In this document: positions 15,201 through 27,830 of the stretch, in pieces
Numbering within the stretch: the first letter of the stretch is position 1
Layout of the letters: each line of letters opens with the position of its first letter
Source of the DNA: Allacma fusca
Taxonomy: Eukaryota; Arthropoda; Collembola; Symphypleona; Sminthuridae
Direction: 5' to 3'
Length of the DNA: 64,000 nucleotides
Assembly: GCA_947179485.1 (NCBI GenBank)
Contig: OX359250.1
Location: 19,016,539 to 19,080,538, forward strand
The notes under the pieces: model-generated
What the model was told of the DNA's origin: nothing
The model's input: only the letters and a program-made list of their open reading frames with translations
Database searches by the model: none
Program-made: the position numbers and the translations under genes

Positions 15201-18200
15201 AATTGGAGACACTTGCCTTTATTTGAGCCATTATATCAACTAAAGATTATTTTAAAGGCCCTGAATACCTATCTACATTTTACGCTAAAAATGAATTTCT
15301 TAAAATAATTTGCATAAAAGTAATGAAATATAACTGTCGTTTTTATTTAAAATTGTTTCACAGAAGTAACGCGTTACAATTTATTATTAATGAATTTGGA
15401 AATTCTTGATCACGTTAGTTAAGGTCAGTGAAACAGCTTTATTTGCCAGGCTTGGATGACCAAGTAAATTTTTATACTACGACGTATTAATTAATTTTGT
15501 GATTATTGTATGGAAAATAATAGAACAATACGTGGGGGATATGATAAGATCATTTGTTTGCAGACCCATGCTAAATGCAGTATGGTGAGCCTTGCAATGC
15601 TTCCTGTTTTCAAATGTGCTTTCATTAATTCAGTGAAGTTAGAACATATGAACTCATCTTTAGTTGCACAGCTGCTCAAGAGTTAATAATACACATACAT
15701 ACGTGTAAACAATACGTGTAAAGGGTAATTAATTTGGAAATAAGTTGTAATTGTTTATGCAGCGCCCCTGTATTAACTTGATAAAACTGAATTCATGGGG
15801 TAAAGAGTAATGAGAAACTCTGGAAAAGGAATCCAGTAATAGCCTTACAAACCCTTCTAAGCGAAAACATAATTATTTGAGCCTCTGAAATTTAAAGATA
15901 ATTATGATCACCAGTAATAGCTACTCAAGTGTTACCTATGTATGTTACCTTAAATTTTGCTCAAATGACCTTGCAACATGAATCAGTTCAATTACAGAAT
16001 CTCTAATAATTACAATAATTTATTATAAAATGGGAAATATAAATCAACAGTGTGTAGTGATTTGAGTACAAGATGTTTTTCTTATTCTGCCTCCACCTAG
16101 TTCACATAAGGGTGTAACTCTTAAAATATTTTATTGCCCTAGGTTGTAGAAGATTCTTTTCCAGGTTTTCTAAAATTTGTTTCATTGACTTTGGTCAATT
16201 TTTCCCGTCGCGCACGCCAACGAAGAAATTAATTCATCAGTTCCTTTTTTCAACAGAATTTATTCTCAAATATTTTGCTAGGCTAGTTTATAGGACATTT
16301 TATGGGCTTTTCAGGGAGCTGTTCACACAGGTCTCTTATTGAGAACTATGGACATGACCCGTAAGAATAGAGAGCAAAGTTGGGGGAATTTAGCTTCAGG
16401 AGCGAAAGTGACTAAGATGAGAGAAAAAAGAACTTCTGATCTTGTCAGTTTTTGATGGACGGCCAGGCACTCATGAAAAGATTTCAGAAAACTGTGTAAC
16501 AAATTTTATGTGAACTCATTTCAGTCCAACAACGTCTTTCTAAGTCAAACCCTTCGGTCTCAGGACCTAATAATGTGAAGCAACTTTGAAACACAGAAAG
16601 AATATTTGTTTTTATTACAACTCTTTAAAACATTTCATAAACTTAGCCGAATACTTCTGTCCTGAGAGAGCAATTGCTGACTTATTAAGACGATATTAGA
16701 ATCCAATGAATCCTCATGAAATTTGCTACATTAATTACATCTTTTTGAAAAAATTTGATGAACGACAGGCTTTCATCAAAAAATGTCAAGATCATAAATC
16801 CTTTTTTTTCGCGTATCGTTGTCAATTTCGCTCCTGAAGCTAATTTCCCCAACCGTGTTCTCTCCCTTACGGGTCATGTTCTCTCAATTCGCAGCTTAAA
16901 GATCTGTGTGATGTCTCCCATCAAAGCCCATAAAGTTTCCTACAAATTAGCTTCAACAAATATTTGAGAAAACATTTCGTGTTTAAATAAACCCTATATA
17001 TGGACTAGCGCTAGGGGAAGTAAAAGGATCTCTCTGTTGTGTCTGAGCGTAAAAGGTTAAATTATAAGTCCTGTGTAAATATTAAATAGTGGCATAATCA
17101 TACTATGAATATTTTAGTGTAGGTAAAAAGGTTCTCTGTCGTTCAAGAGTATTCGAAAACCTGTTCATCTTTCTATTTCCCGTGTTAGCATTGTGAATAC
17201 TTGATAATTGTTTACATGTACCTGCTAAATATTATACATAGGTATGTACTTCCAGGTCGTGTGTAGAACTGCAACTCCCCCATGAGGCTGATTGTATATA
17301 CATACATAGATACATACGTATTAATCCTAACATATTAAAATCACATAGGCGTATAACAAAATTATTCCCGTCCGTGAAAAACATTTGAGTCGAAACTAAA
17401 CTATTCAGACTTGAAATATTGGAGAGGAAAAGGAGATTTGAAGTTCCCCATATTCAGGTATATTCTTAGGCCGAATAAATCAATTAAGTTAAAAACAATC
17501 ACCAAAAATTAGCATTCTTAATAATCTCTGAAAACCCCATTAAATAAACGACTCCCGTGGTAAGGAGTTTAGACGAGAGAACTGAATTGTATCCTCCAGT
17601 TTATAAAAAGCGATTCTCTGTTTCAACTCAGAAGAGCTCACACTGAATACTGTACTACATGAGATATTTGCAATTTGCACTATGTACAAGTGCCCGTCTA
17701 AATTTATACTCTATCAATAAGTAATTTCCATCAATGAGTAATAAAGCAGAGAACCCATTAACGTAATCCGTGGATTTTAAGATGTAATTATTTAAATCAA
17801 TGAAAGCTAAAAAAAACCTCTTAAGTATATTAGCATAGCTAATTTTATTCCAAAGAGGATTTTTGGGAACATCAATGAAAGAGAGTTCTATTGTCCCATT
17901 TTACCGGTTGCCAGAAATGGGTGGTAATGATTTCAAAAGCATTTGAACATCAGACATAAGAGATTTGAAGTTTCTTTATGGGTCGTACTAGACATTTTAA
18001 AAAGACACATATCCGAGCCATAAGATTTCAACCCCAATACTTGAGGTTCAAGTCTCAACTCACTGAAGAAATATCTTGTGGATTTTCAAAGCTTTACCAT
18101 TAAATAATAGCAAAGGTTCAGGAGTCCTTGGAAAAAAAAAAGTGGAAGGGCCTTGACAAAAAATCCCATGTCAATTTTTTTTATTAATTATGACTGCAGT

Positions 18201-21200
18201 GAAAAAGAATAATACTCCTGAGATTTTGTGCAATGGGCCAAGGAAAAATATAACTGCAGGAGAGGTCACAGCAGGAGTTGAGTTTCCTTCTGTTGCGTTT
18301 CAACAACCACGGAAAAAGAGGTGGTCATTATGTATATAGGTATATTAATCTTATGTCCGTCCTCAATGACACACGTACATACCCAGAGTGTATGCATCTG
18401 ACACCATAACGACCGAAGCTACTTCCAGGAAATATGATCGAGGGAGGATGCAGGGTCGGTACTGAAAAGCAATGGGATTGTCTGTAGGGAAAGTTGAGGC
18501 TCCGAGGAAGTAAAAATGAGCTAGTGAAAGGAAACATCAAACCTGTTTAGAATAGAATTCCTATCTTGAAATCTATTTCTTCCGCAGAAGGCTTCCCTGA
18601 AGACTACAATCTGCAGAACTTTTCTCAATTCTTTGGTCCTGTCATGTTCCCTGAAGTCAAGGTACTTTTTCAAGCTCCCACTCACAATGGGCCTAAGGTG
18701 ACTGTTTCATTGTGGGACGATTTTTGATTAAATCCTTTAATTAATATGAATCATACTGTTGGAAAATAGAGACAAAGGTACCCGGAATTCATGCATGCCG
18801 GGAAGCCCACGACAATTGAAGGTTACGAGGAAAATATCCTTCGCCAGCCAAATGAAATAACTACACAGGTTCCTTTTTGTGGTTTCTACATGAACCTCCC
18901 AGCAACCATTATTTACGTTTATTTTTAAACTTGTGTGTGTTTATTCGCTGTAATAGTAGATACCTAATGGTCCCACATTCCTTTTCCACATTCCCACAGA
19001 TTTTTTGGAGGAGAGAGAAGCACAAGATACAATTATTATTATGCCCTGATGGAAATTAATTCAAGATCTAGGTCGTCTTTTGTTCTCCTCACAGTGTACG
19101 TAATATCTGGATTTGTTATTTCAGAGGAAAAGTAGATACGGACGTCATGAATTATTACAGATTCTATATTTTTATTACTTGAAGCTGTAATTACTTCCCC
19201 CCTCGAGAGTCGAGTAATACAGAGCTTTTGGGGAATCGAATCTCAAAGGAGCCCAACGACATTGTGTCAGTGGTTGATCGTTCCTCTAAGGATTTGCATA
19301 TGTATGTATGTACTCCCGAACGCTGTACACTATCATTGGGATGATGTACTTATTTATCCCGAACTGGAGATTTTAAATTTCTTTTAAATACCCTTTGAAA
19401 AGCTCCAATTAAAATGCACGTAAAATCTTCCGGAGTAATATATATGTACATTACTAAGGAATTGCTCAGTTTGATATGCACCCATTCAATTTCAAATTCA
19501 TGCTTTCTTCTTAGAATTATCTGCGATTTCCACAATGTCGAGTGTATTCCTGAGCAGCTTTAATGCAAATCATATGTGCTCTCACACAATACCTATTCCT
19601 CGTAGCTTAAGAAATTCACGGTCTTACCATGTACAGTATCTACATATATAGTATATAATCCTTGCTGTACTTAATCCCAAAGCGATTAACATATCATGTG
19701 ATTCAGCTCTTCTGAAGGATTCTGATAGAAAACTGGAACGTGCACATGAATACGTGGGTAATGAATCATGGTACTGGGGGGGGGGTTTCAAATGAAGAGA
19801 TAATTTTCTGGTGTGGATATAAAAATGAGGGGAGTAATAACATAATTTTGTCGTACCTGTCCAAAAGGGGCTTTTGCTCGCATCCGGATCATAAGTTGCC
19901 CAGAGCTGAGCTGCAATGAAGGGAGATGAGCAGAAGACATAGCAACATATCACGGTCACAGTGAGCTTGATGGTTTTGATTTTTGCTCTCGAGATCCCTT
20001 TGACAGATGACCTTCTAGGAGGTCCGCGAGTGTTCATGGAATTGACAGCATTCTGTTTCCCTCGACCCTCCTCCCGAGCCACGATGGAATGAGTGTTATT
20101 TAAATTCCTGGAGGGTGTTAACAACAACTGCTTTAAGTTTCCTTTCGGCGTAAGCTCACCACCCACACTCGACTGGCCCGATATTGTGGTTTCATTGAGA
20201 CAATTTGTATTTTTAGAGGAGGACCAGACGCTTGGCCTAGCGGCCTTAGTCTTGCTATTATTTGATTTGGAATGTGAACCATTTCGATTGAATTTATTCT
20301 TGCTTCGATTTGTCTGATGCTCATCGGAAGTTACTGGGGTGGAATATTTTGCCCCGTTGGGAAATATTTGAATCCTATCTATTTGTGGTGATGTGGGTCC
20401 AGTCTCGTCCATCTCTATCTCTTCGTCACTGTCGTCCGGATCACGGAAGCTGGAGAAACGTTCTCTATCGGGATGGTGATTATGATAGTGCGTCAGTGGG
20501 GTCGGACCATTGGTCCCCGCATTGAAATTGTCATCAGGGCTTTTCATGAAGGAAGTAGTTACGGTCACAGTTTTCCCCGCTCTCTCCAAAGCTGTCACAT
20601 CCCGTCTCCAAGAAATGCCTTCCTTATTCCTCCCAAAGCTGACCTCGGACTCTTTCAGATTGTTGTAGTACGGAATAGCCTTACTATTATTCACAGAAGC
20701 TCTCTTATGTAAAAGCTCCAGTCTTTGTGAACCATTCCCATGCTGTCCATCCGAATCCACTATTGTATGACACAACTCATTTTCAGTCTCTGAGTCTCGA
20801 CTAGTTCGACTACTCCTTGAGAATTGATGTCTTCGGATGGAATTCTTCATACTAAAGTTGATCCAGATCGCTCGGCAGATGCAAGTATATGCAAATGTGA
20901 GGATAATTAGGGGGATGATGAAGACTGTGATGGCGTACCAAGTGACGTAGGCCTTTGCACCCCATCCCTCTATAAAAGTTGCCCAGCAGTCACTCACCCC
21001 TGGGGAGATCTCCATGTAGCTGAAGATGAAGAGTTGCGGGATGCAGAGGAGGACTGAGAGGGTCCAAGCAAATCCGAGCATTAACTTTGATCGCCTCGCT
21101 GTCCATGTACAGTTACTCAGGGGGTAACAAATAGCTTGGTAGCGATCCACAGCTGTCATGATAAGTACATAGGAGGAAGAGTACGGTCCGAGGATTTGGG

Positions 21201-21573
21201 CGTACTTGATGAATTTACAGAGGAAGTTCCCTCCTTGGAAGTGCCAGGTGAGTTCCCAGATGAGTTGTGTGAGAACGTTGAAAAAAGCAGTGATGAGGTC
21301 AGCAATGGACAAGTGCAGAATAAAATAGTACATGCGACTCATTTTCTGTCTTCGGAAATAAATCCCCATGAGGACAATAAAGTTGCCCAGGACTGTGAAG
21401 ACGAATATCAAGGCTAGAACGGCTATTTCAATTTTTGCCAAATCCTCATCCCGGCTTTGAGTAGCTTTCGTCGTATTCCCAGAACCGAGGGAATCATTCG
21501 CGGAGAAGTAGTTGAGAGAGTCATTCCCGTAGTATATTGTATAGTCCTCCGTAAAAGTCTCACTGATTTCCAT
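5761..21573 (-). CDS. Vasopressin/oxytocin-like (inotocin-type) G protein-coupled receptor, two coding exons
   Basis: Plasma-membrane class A GPCR, predicted to bind an oxytocin/vasopressin-family (inotocin) nonapeptide. CDS = complement of 19857-21573 joined to 5761-6209, about 721 residues. Seen: three N-glycosylation sequons in the N-terminus (N17, N26, N33), TM1 GNFIV, TM2 LSIADL, Cys119 in ECL1, DRY at 143-145, and ECL2 with DCWATFIEGWGAKAYVTW (195-212). That ECL2 is the family signature, close to vertebrate V1a receptors. TM5 is followed by a third intracellular loop of about 290 residues, then TM6 (537-557) and TM7 with LNSCVNPWIF (585-594). The exon junction is phase 1 on both sides and reads FWTG-ATFTIL. 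The intron just after TM6 matches the intron position of vertebrate oxytocin/vasopressin receptor genes. Oddities: CSSP replaces CWxP in TM6, NPxxF replaces NPxxY, and ICL3 is very long. A CCAP or AKH/corazonin receptor is less likely because of the ECL2 sequence. Confidence 0.93.
6210..19856 (-). other. GPCR intron (13.6 kb) after TM6
   Basis: GT-AG intron, phase 1, between the TM6 and TM7 exons. No convincing nested gene was seen: the open frames inside are short, contain no recognised domain and have the length expected by chance. It holds a perfect 24 bp palindrome (7378-7401), a C13 run (11484-11496), a G10 run (19776-19785) and several copies of the CATATGTATGTAC-type motif. Confidence 0.85.
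7378..7401. repeat. Perfect 24 bp palindrome
   Basis: Arms CATATGTATCTA and its reverse complement, directly followed by another TGTACG. It belongs to the dispersed CATATGTATGTAC-type motif family and lies in the GPCR intron. Confidence 0.9.
19857..21573 (-). CDS. GPCR coding exon 1 (N-terminus to TM6)
   Basis: 1717 nt; the start is the ATG at 21573-21571 (MEISETF), in good context (A at -3, G at +4). The frame stays open upstream only to a TTG at 21600. The exon ends CAG|GTACGA at 19857/19856, phase 1. It encodes residues 1-572 plus one base. ICL3 (about 240-527) is low-complexity and rich in Ser, Asn, Arg and Asp/Glu, with an acidic run DDSDEEIEMDE and Ser-rich basic patches that could carry kinase sites. 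Reading past the donor gives about 77 non-homologous residues to a stop near 19624; that tail lacks TM7 and is taken as intron. Confidence 0.95.
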
Positions 21574-21872
21574 TTTATTTGTTTTAAATCCTTTCCTCAA
21601 TCTATGGTTTTTTTTTCGGAGGAGTTTCCTTCCTTTAATTTTTGACGACTGTGGAATATTTGTTTACTGCGAAAAATGATAATAATCTTTCACGGTATCA
21701 CTTATTACGGGCATAAACACACCCACATGGAAATAAAATAAAGTGCTTTTTCCTGCTTTTTTTGATTTAATATCCCAAGATTTAGCAATACCTGGCGGCC
21801 TTCTACTATGTAGCCCTCTCATGCAAATGGGTTGAGAGCTGATGGAACATGTTTTCACTTTTGAGCTAAAAG

Positions 21873-21880
21873 TTTATATA
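21873..21880 (-). promoter_or_regulatory. Candidate TATA element upstream of the GPCR
   Basis: TATATAAA on the minus strand about 300 nt upstream of the GPCR ATG. Between it and the ATG are a possible donor (CCGCCAG|GTATTG, near 21792) and a pyrimidine-rich acceptor (ATTTTTCGCAG, near 21683), so a short 5' UTR intron is possible. No clear initiator was seen at the right spacing. Confidence 0.22.
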
Positions 21881-24800
21881 GCATTGAAACTTTTCAAGTT
21901 TTTGTATTATCCGGAATATTTATTTTTACTGTCATATTCCGATTCCTAAGTTTATGTTTATAGGGTTTTGGAGAAAACAACAACAGTTTGACTTCACTTT
22001 CACAGTCCCCAAAAAGTATGAAAGAAAGACGCTCGGACGTTTCAGAAGTCAACCAAGCTTCATTAACGGGATTCGTCTCACAGGAGGACGAAAGACCATT
22101 TCCATATAGAATTTTTTCCCCTATCTATCTCTATCTCACACCATTCTCCTTTCTCGTAGGAGCTTCAGAAAAATTCCTTGCCAGAGGCAGCGTCAAGGGA
22201 TTTAGCGTGATTATTTCCAATGGAAAAGGATTTAAAAATTGAACGCATCTGGAATCAACAACAACACACATCGCAGGGCTGAAATTCGATATTGTATTTT
22301 GGGATTTTTTCACAATCAAGACAGCTTGTCGTTCCCAACTTTGTCCGATGTCAATGTAATTCGAATGGGATTCTCAGGTTGTTACAACTTTTTAAGTTCT
22401 TCGGGACTGCATGTGCTACTTGTGTGGTACACGCACTTCCAATCAGATACATGGGTATAATGGGATTACTGGGAACTGGGTGAATTTCAGTCTGAGGATT
22501 CGTAATTGTTTTATCTCTTCGGAAATTAACTTTAAACAATGAGACGCAATTTGGGAATTAAAATGGGGAGTGGTTACAAAATGGTTTTTGAGCTGGAAAA
22601 CAAGTTTTTCCCCCAAGTTTTTTTTTTCCTGTGGGATTAAAAGGTGCACTTGACTTGTAGAGACTGCAATTGTAGGAATGTTCTTCCTTGTTCCGCCATT
22701 TGCTCCAAGCCTTGTCTATTTGATAGTAACAGGTTAATTCAATTTTTTAAGCTTCCAAACAGTCTTTCTACATTTTCTTGGATAATTTTCAAGGCTCTAT
22801 CGGTGAACAGTCTGTCAAGCAGGAGTACATACCCCCCTTTGCCTTCATTTCCTTGTAGCCGCCACTGCAATCGAAGCACATTATTATCCTCAGCTGTATT
22901 ATAGCCTTTGTTCCAATACGATCCGATTAGCAGTGTAACAACGACCGCCAAAGTTATTCTTCTGTTTCGAAATTGTTTCCCACATTCACACAAACACATA
23001 CACAGACACACACACACACACACACACTATCACATGCATACACTTTTTTGCTCCCAACTCACAATTGCCGTATTGCCTTGAGATTAAGCATTCAGGAGTC
23101 CAGCTCTGCTATTATAATATGTAAGTGTCTAAAATTTCTCAGAACTTGTTCTAAATATCCCTGTGTGTAACTATTTCCAGTTGAATAATATCTTTCTGTC
23201 ACTGACACGCTTGCTTAAATGTAGTTTCTTGTATGCTAACATGTAACGCTGGGAGGACTGATAGGTACTTCCAAATTGCCAGGTGATGCAAAGAGATTGA
23301 GTAATGATCCCGGAAGGTTGTTTGCTAATGATTCGCCTCAATTACGAGGGACTGTACAGATCCAAGCTCCCCGATGCATGTTTGGAGGGTGTACTTCTGT
23401 GAAGGTAGTTTTCCTACTGGAGCGTTATCATGCTACGAAGACACACTTTGGGCAACTGATGTTCGAGCCAGGGACGCAAACGGGTTTTCCTCTGTGCCTG
23501 GCTGTGTGAGCCTGGTTGCGTATCCCACTGTGATTTGGGGTTTAGTTCACAATATTTCTCCCTTGTCTTAGGCGGGCATGTGGAAGGAACTGCATATACA
23601 CTGTCTCACATTATGCTGCCAATCGCTGAGCTTTCACGCGCAACCCAACCAATTCATCCCGTCCAAATACCCCTTGACATTTCGTCCGGTTTATAGAAGA
23701 TTCATCTGTCCAAAGGATGTACGTATGTACAGTGCACTGTAAGGGTATTTTCTCTCCTCACTGCTAGTAATTCGATTTTTCAGAGAGCGAGAGAGAGAGA
23801 GAGAGAGAAAAAAAAAAACCTAGTCCATATATCCCACGTCCGTCTTGAGAGTCGATTGTGTGTGGAATCTAGAATTTATTTTTAAAACCAAGAGGAAAGT
23901 ATTATCCGGAAGGTTTCCTTTAAGTGTGAATTAGCGTCTATTTAACATTTTTAGTATTTTGCCCAGAAAAAATAGGTTCCAGGCGGGTTCAATATTATGG
24001 ACATACTCCAAGTGCATAATCCACACTGGTAACTATATACTTAAATAGGAAATATATTTGCATAAGGTGGGAAAGTGATATCCGCGAAGGCGCCAGGAAA
24101 ACAAGAAAAATTCATTTGCTCAAGGTGAATGAAATGACGCTGTTGACTTAGCTTGAAACTGGTACTTAGCCCGGGCTTTACCCATAAAACATAAAGATTG
24201 TCTTACATGAATGGTAAGTAAACTGTCATTTAGACTGAATGCTCTAGCTCCGCTTTCACTCTTCTGTAAGATTCTGTAGGACTGGGTCTCTCCCCAGAAC
24301 TGTAGTTATTGTGCTGGATATACTTTCTTCACTAATTCACTGTAAGTTTAACTGTTAGGAGGGCTACAGAGGGTCTTATCACCCAGACTCCAAGGGAATA
24401 CATGTATAAATACACTCAGATCCAATTGAGCATTAAGTACTTTTACAGGACGTCAAAACTATAGGCTCTTCTGCCTCGAGCAACAACAGTTCATAGGGTA
24501 GGACTGTATAAAGAGGCTCTGCCAACAGTAAGCGTTATTTTTCTAACGATTATGGCAGAATTCATTTTTGTAAATAGTACAAAGCTGGCTTTTTCTAACA
24601 TCTCCACTTCCATTCCCCTTTTTGGACTGCCTCTTCAATTGAGGTAAGTCTGAGTTCAACTATTGTTTCCTTTGGAGCATTTTTTTGGGGGATTCTTTTG
24701 GGAAGGTACTGGTCGCTGGAAGCTACACTACATGGATGCGGCACTGTGACAATGTAAGTGCATTTAGAGACATAGAGAAATACATAGTCACAGTAGAAAT

Positions 24801-25092
24801 TAATTTTCGACTCACTTTCACTCACAAATTGGTCGACGAGGAAGACCTCAGTCCCTGAAGATACCTTTCGTTTGTAAACACAAATTCAGTTTTGTTCTGC
24901 GTTCCTATTCTATACCTCTGGAATCTCCAGAGATCACTTTTCTCGTACCTTTGTGCGTAACGAATAACTCGTTTTTATTGGATCACTGGGGTTTTGTCAA
25001 ATCAGAACGTACATACTATAGAAAGAGTGGTTCCGGTGGTTCCTACATTTTTTAAAAAATTCCAATTTACAAATAGTATTTTCTGCAAGGGG

Positions 25093-25120
25093 CAAAAGCT
25101 ATTCAATTGAATAGCTTTTG
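25093..25120. repeat. Perfect 28 bp palindrome
   Basis: Two 14 bp arms, CAAAAGCTATTCAA and its exact reverse complement, with no spacer. It lies in the non-coding region between the GPCR and the EB/LDLa gene. Confidence 0.95.
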
Positions 25121-27587
25121 AAGGTACGGTATTTAACTAAAAGGGTCGCTCAGAGCGCTTGGATATAATTTATCGGTACATTTACTGTGGACCTGATTCG
25201 TTACGGACTTGTAGAACACGTGTAATTGTACGGGTGGGAAGTTAAAGTTAGAGATTTGGCAAGATAGACGAAATATTCACTTGTTGTTTATTTGTTTAGG
25301 ACTAATTAATGAAATGGAACTCCTAACGTAGGAACTTGGCAGACAATAAAATTTCCACACAGATTTCACACATCCGCTTTGGAGATCCCATTCTGAAATG
25401 GACAGTTCCACACTTACCTGTTCTCTGGGAGCTGAGCCAGCAATTTACGTTTCTTATTCCAGACAAAAAGGTGGAAGCAAAAAATGACATTTACAATTTC
25501 ACTTGGACTGGTTTCTCATGGGTGATGTGGGCTTGTGTGGAATTGTTTTTATTTTACCAATGTCTGAGTAGTCCATGAGTGAATTCCGCTCCTGCATTAT
25601 TATTAGTGGGGGATTGTGCCTGTTGAGATCCCATTACAGAATATTATTACTACTTTGTACTAGCATTAGCATTATACTCTCAACAGTGGATTGTTGCTTA
25701 GGACGCCGCCATGTGTGTCAGGTTCTATGGAAGCTTGAGCCAGGAGCGTGAAAAAAAATTAATGGAAGTTTTGTTTGTGATGAAACAGCACACAGTGATG
25801 TTGTAACCATTCCAGTTATTGACAATGAGAGTACTGACATTTGCATTACAGGTGAGTTCACATCACTAAATGTGGCTTATGTACTTTGATGAGATTCAAT
25901 AAACTCGGCTCCCTTACACTTTGTACTTGAGGAAATTGGATGGTTACAAATGGAGTGAGTCGTACGTAAATGAATCAGCCCTCCACTAAGGTTACACTCT
26001 CAGTAACTATATGCTCTTCCCGGAATTGACAGTCCATATTGGAGCAAACATGGTCTGAGATATTAGATTCAGAACAATGAATGTAATAAATTAGATCAAT
26101 TTAATGACAGAACTACAGCAAACGCAAGTACTACATATATCCTACCCCTCTAAAGTGTGTTCTTGACACTAAAGCACCTTACTAAATTCATATTTCACTT
26201 GTCTTATATGACATGGTGGATGTAACGTTCGAACTGAGTCTAAACAGGGGATGTAGACACTAAAATTGGAGCTTTCAATGCGTGCCCGCTCAGTTTTTTC
26301 TATTATGACACACAGAAATGTGTAATGAACTTTTAGTTCATGGAGCACCGTTAATATTTAAAACATTACAACTTGACACAACTGCTCTCCTACTGTTTGT
26401 AAAGCCCTTAATTTAGTAAACAACACATAAATATGCGTTTCCAGTACTTCTCCTGATTGTGAATTACACGTTCAGTATGTAAATTGTTTCCAGAAATGAT
26501 TTTTCCGCCACTTGCAATTAGTAGTTTGATGAGTGAAACTTCTTCACAAGAAATTATTAACCAGTCCAGGAAGTTTTAGATTGAGGTACGCTTCATATGA
26601 AAGACCTGGAGTGACAGGATTCATCCAATATACAAATAATTACGACCGATTGGCTCTGAAAAGAACAACATTCTATGAATATGTATGAGGACTTGCTCTG
26701 AACATGATTTATGTGTAATTTTGTTTCTTTATTCTGTCTCGGCTCTTCCAGTTCCCCAGCGGTCGATTAATAGTTGGAGAGCTCGTTCCAGATATGTTCT
26801 ATCCGTCCCTCAACTATATGTTGGAGGACGGTTCCTTGTTGTTGTCAAACCTATTTCAACTATAGTCAAATTATAACCCGTACTATATTTACACATTTGT
26901 TCAAACAGGAGTATCTGTATATACTTGTAGCAAGAATGTTCTCCTGTGAATCCAATCTTTCAATATTTTCCTGTAGTCAAATCCTAGCATGTGCTGTCAT
27001 TTCATTCACCTTGTTGCTTTTGAGTCTATACCTGAGATTGTAAACATATTTTGGTGATAACTTGTCAGTCTGCATTAGTATATCTATTGATAATTTCAGA
27101 TACTCGGGAGAATTTACATGGAAGCGGGATTTCGGATGGAAAAGCTTTTGTATGTTACTAGTATCATGTAACAGCATGGACTGTATCATCCTTACTACTC
27201 CGAAATCCTCCCAATCTCTGTTTTACCATTGCCTTCCTTCATGCCGGATACATTTTAATAGCGTGCATACAGAGCTACGTACATGTCTGTATATACATAT
27301 GTAGAGACCTCAAAGGAAAGGTTCACTGAATTTGTGATTAACATCACAAATTTATAACCTCAAGCTAAAAAGGGAAATATCCTGAATCCACCTGGAATTG
27401 GAGGGTTTGAGACTTAAATAACATCATCTAATCCTCCTGCAATTAACATGCGGATGATGTTTGAGTAAAGACCAAAAACTTTGCAGTGGCTCTGTGCTTG
27501 CGTTCATTTGGTTTCCAGTGGTGATGAGGGCACTTTCAAAGGCTACCATTGTATCAGGTGAGTAGAGAACAGTCATTGGAATTTCTC

Positions 27588-27614
27588 TCATCTCTCTCTC
27601 TCTCTCTCTCTCAT
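27588..27614. repeat. (CT)n tract
   Basis: About 26 bp of CT repeats, 200 bp left of the hAT-type element. Confidence 0.9.
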
Positions 27615-27830
27615 CAAAGAAGGGGGACTTGGAAGTTGAGATTTGCCAAGTCCCTTGATATGGTTCTTATTAGAGAGTCATTAGTTACCAGACAAAAACG
27701 AAAAGTTTCTTTGCTATCATGGCACATCAAGATGATTCACAGACAATCTTTGAACATGAAGTTTCTCGTCGATATGGCGCAAAAATCACCCAGAATGAAA
27801 AAAGCCGCTATCCTTGAGTTCACTACATAC

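Larger units (their letters stand above)
21881..27822. other. Intergenic region upstream of the GPCR
   Basis: No assembled gene. It contains a GC-richer patch (about 23276-23640) with two overlapping plus-strand open frames, isolated exon-like plus-strand pieces near 25463-25578, 25820-25852 and 27523-27561, the 28 bp palindrome, and (AC)n and (GA)n tracts. None of the pieces could be linked convincingly. Confidence 0.6.

Noticed and set aside
19624..19856. Readthrough tail of the GPCR exon as a receptor C-terminus
   Set aside because: It lacks a TM7 or NPxxY-like motif, and a good donor (CAG|GTACGA) precedes it. The TM7 exon at 5761-6209 fits in phase.
20093..20712. Plus-strand and alternate minus-strand frames across the GPCR third loop
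   Set aside because: These are shadows of the GPCR coding exon.
19857..21573. Alternative identity as a CCAP, AKH or corazonin receptor
   Set aside because: ECL2 DCWATFIEGWGAKAYVTW and TM7 LLASLNSC.NPWI are specific to the vasopressin/oxytocin receptor family.
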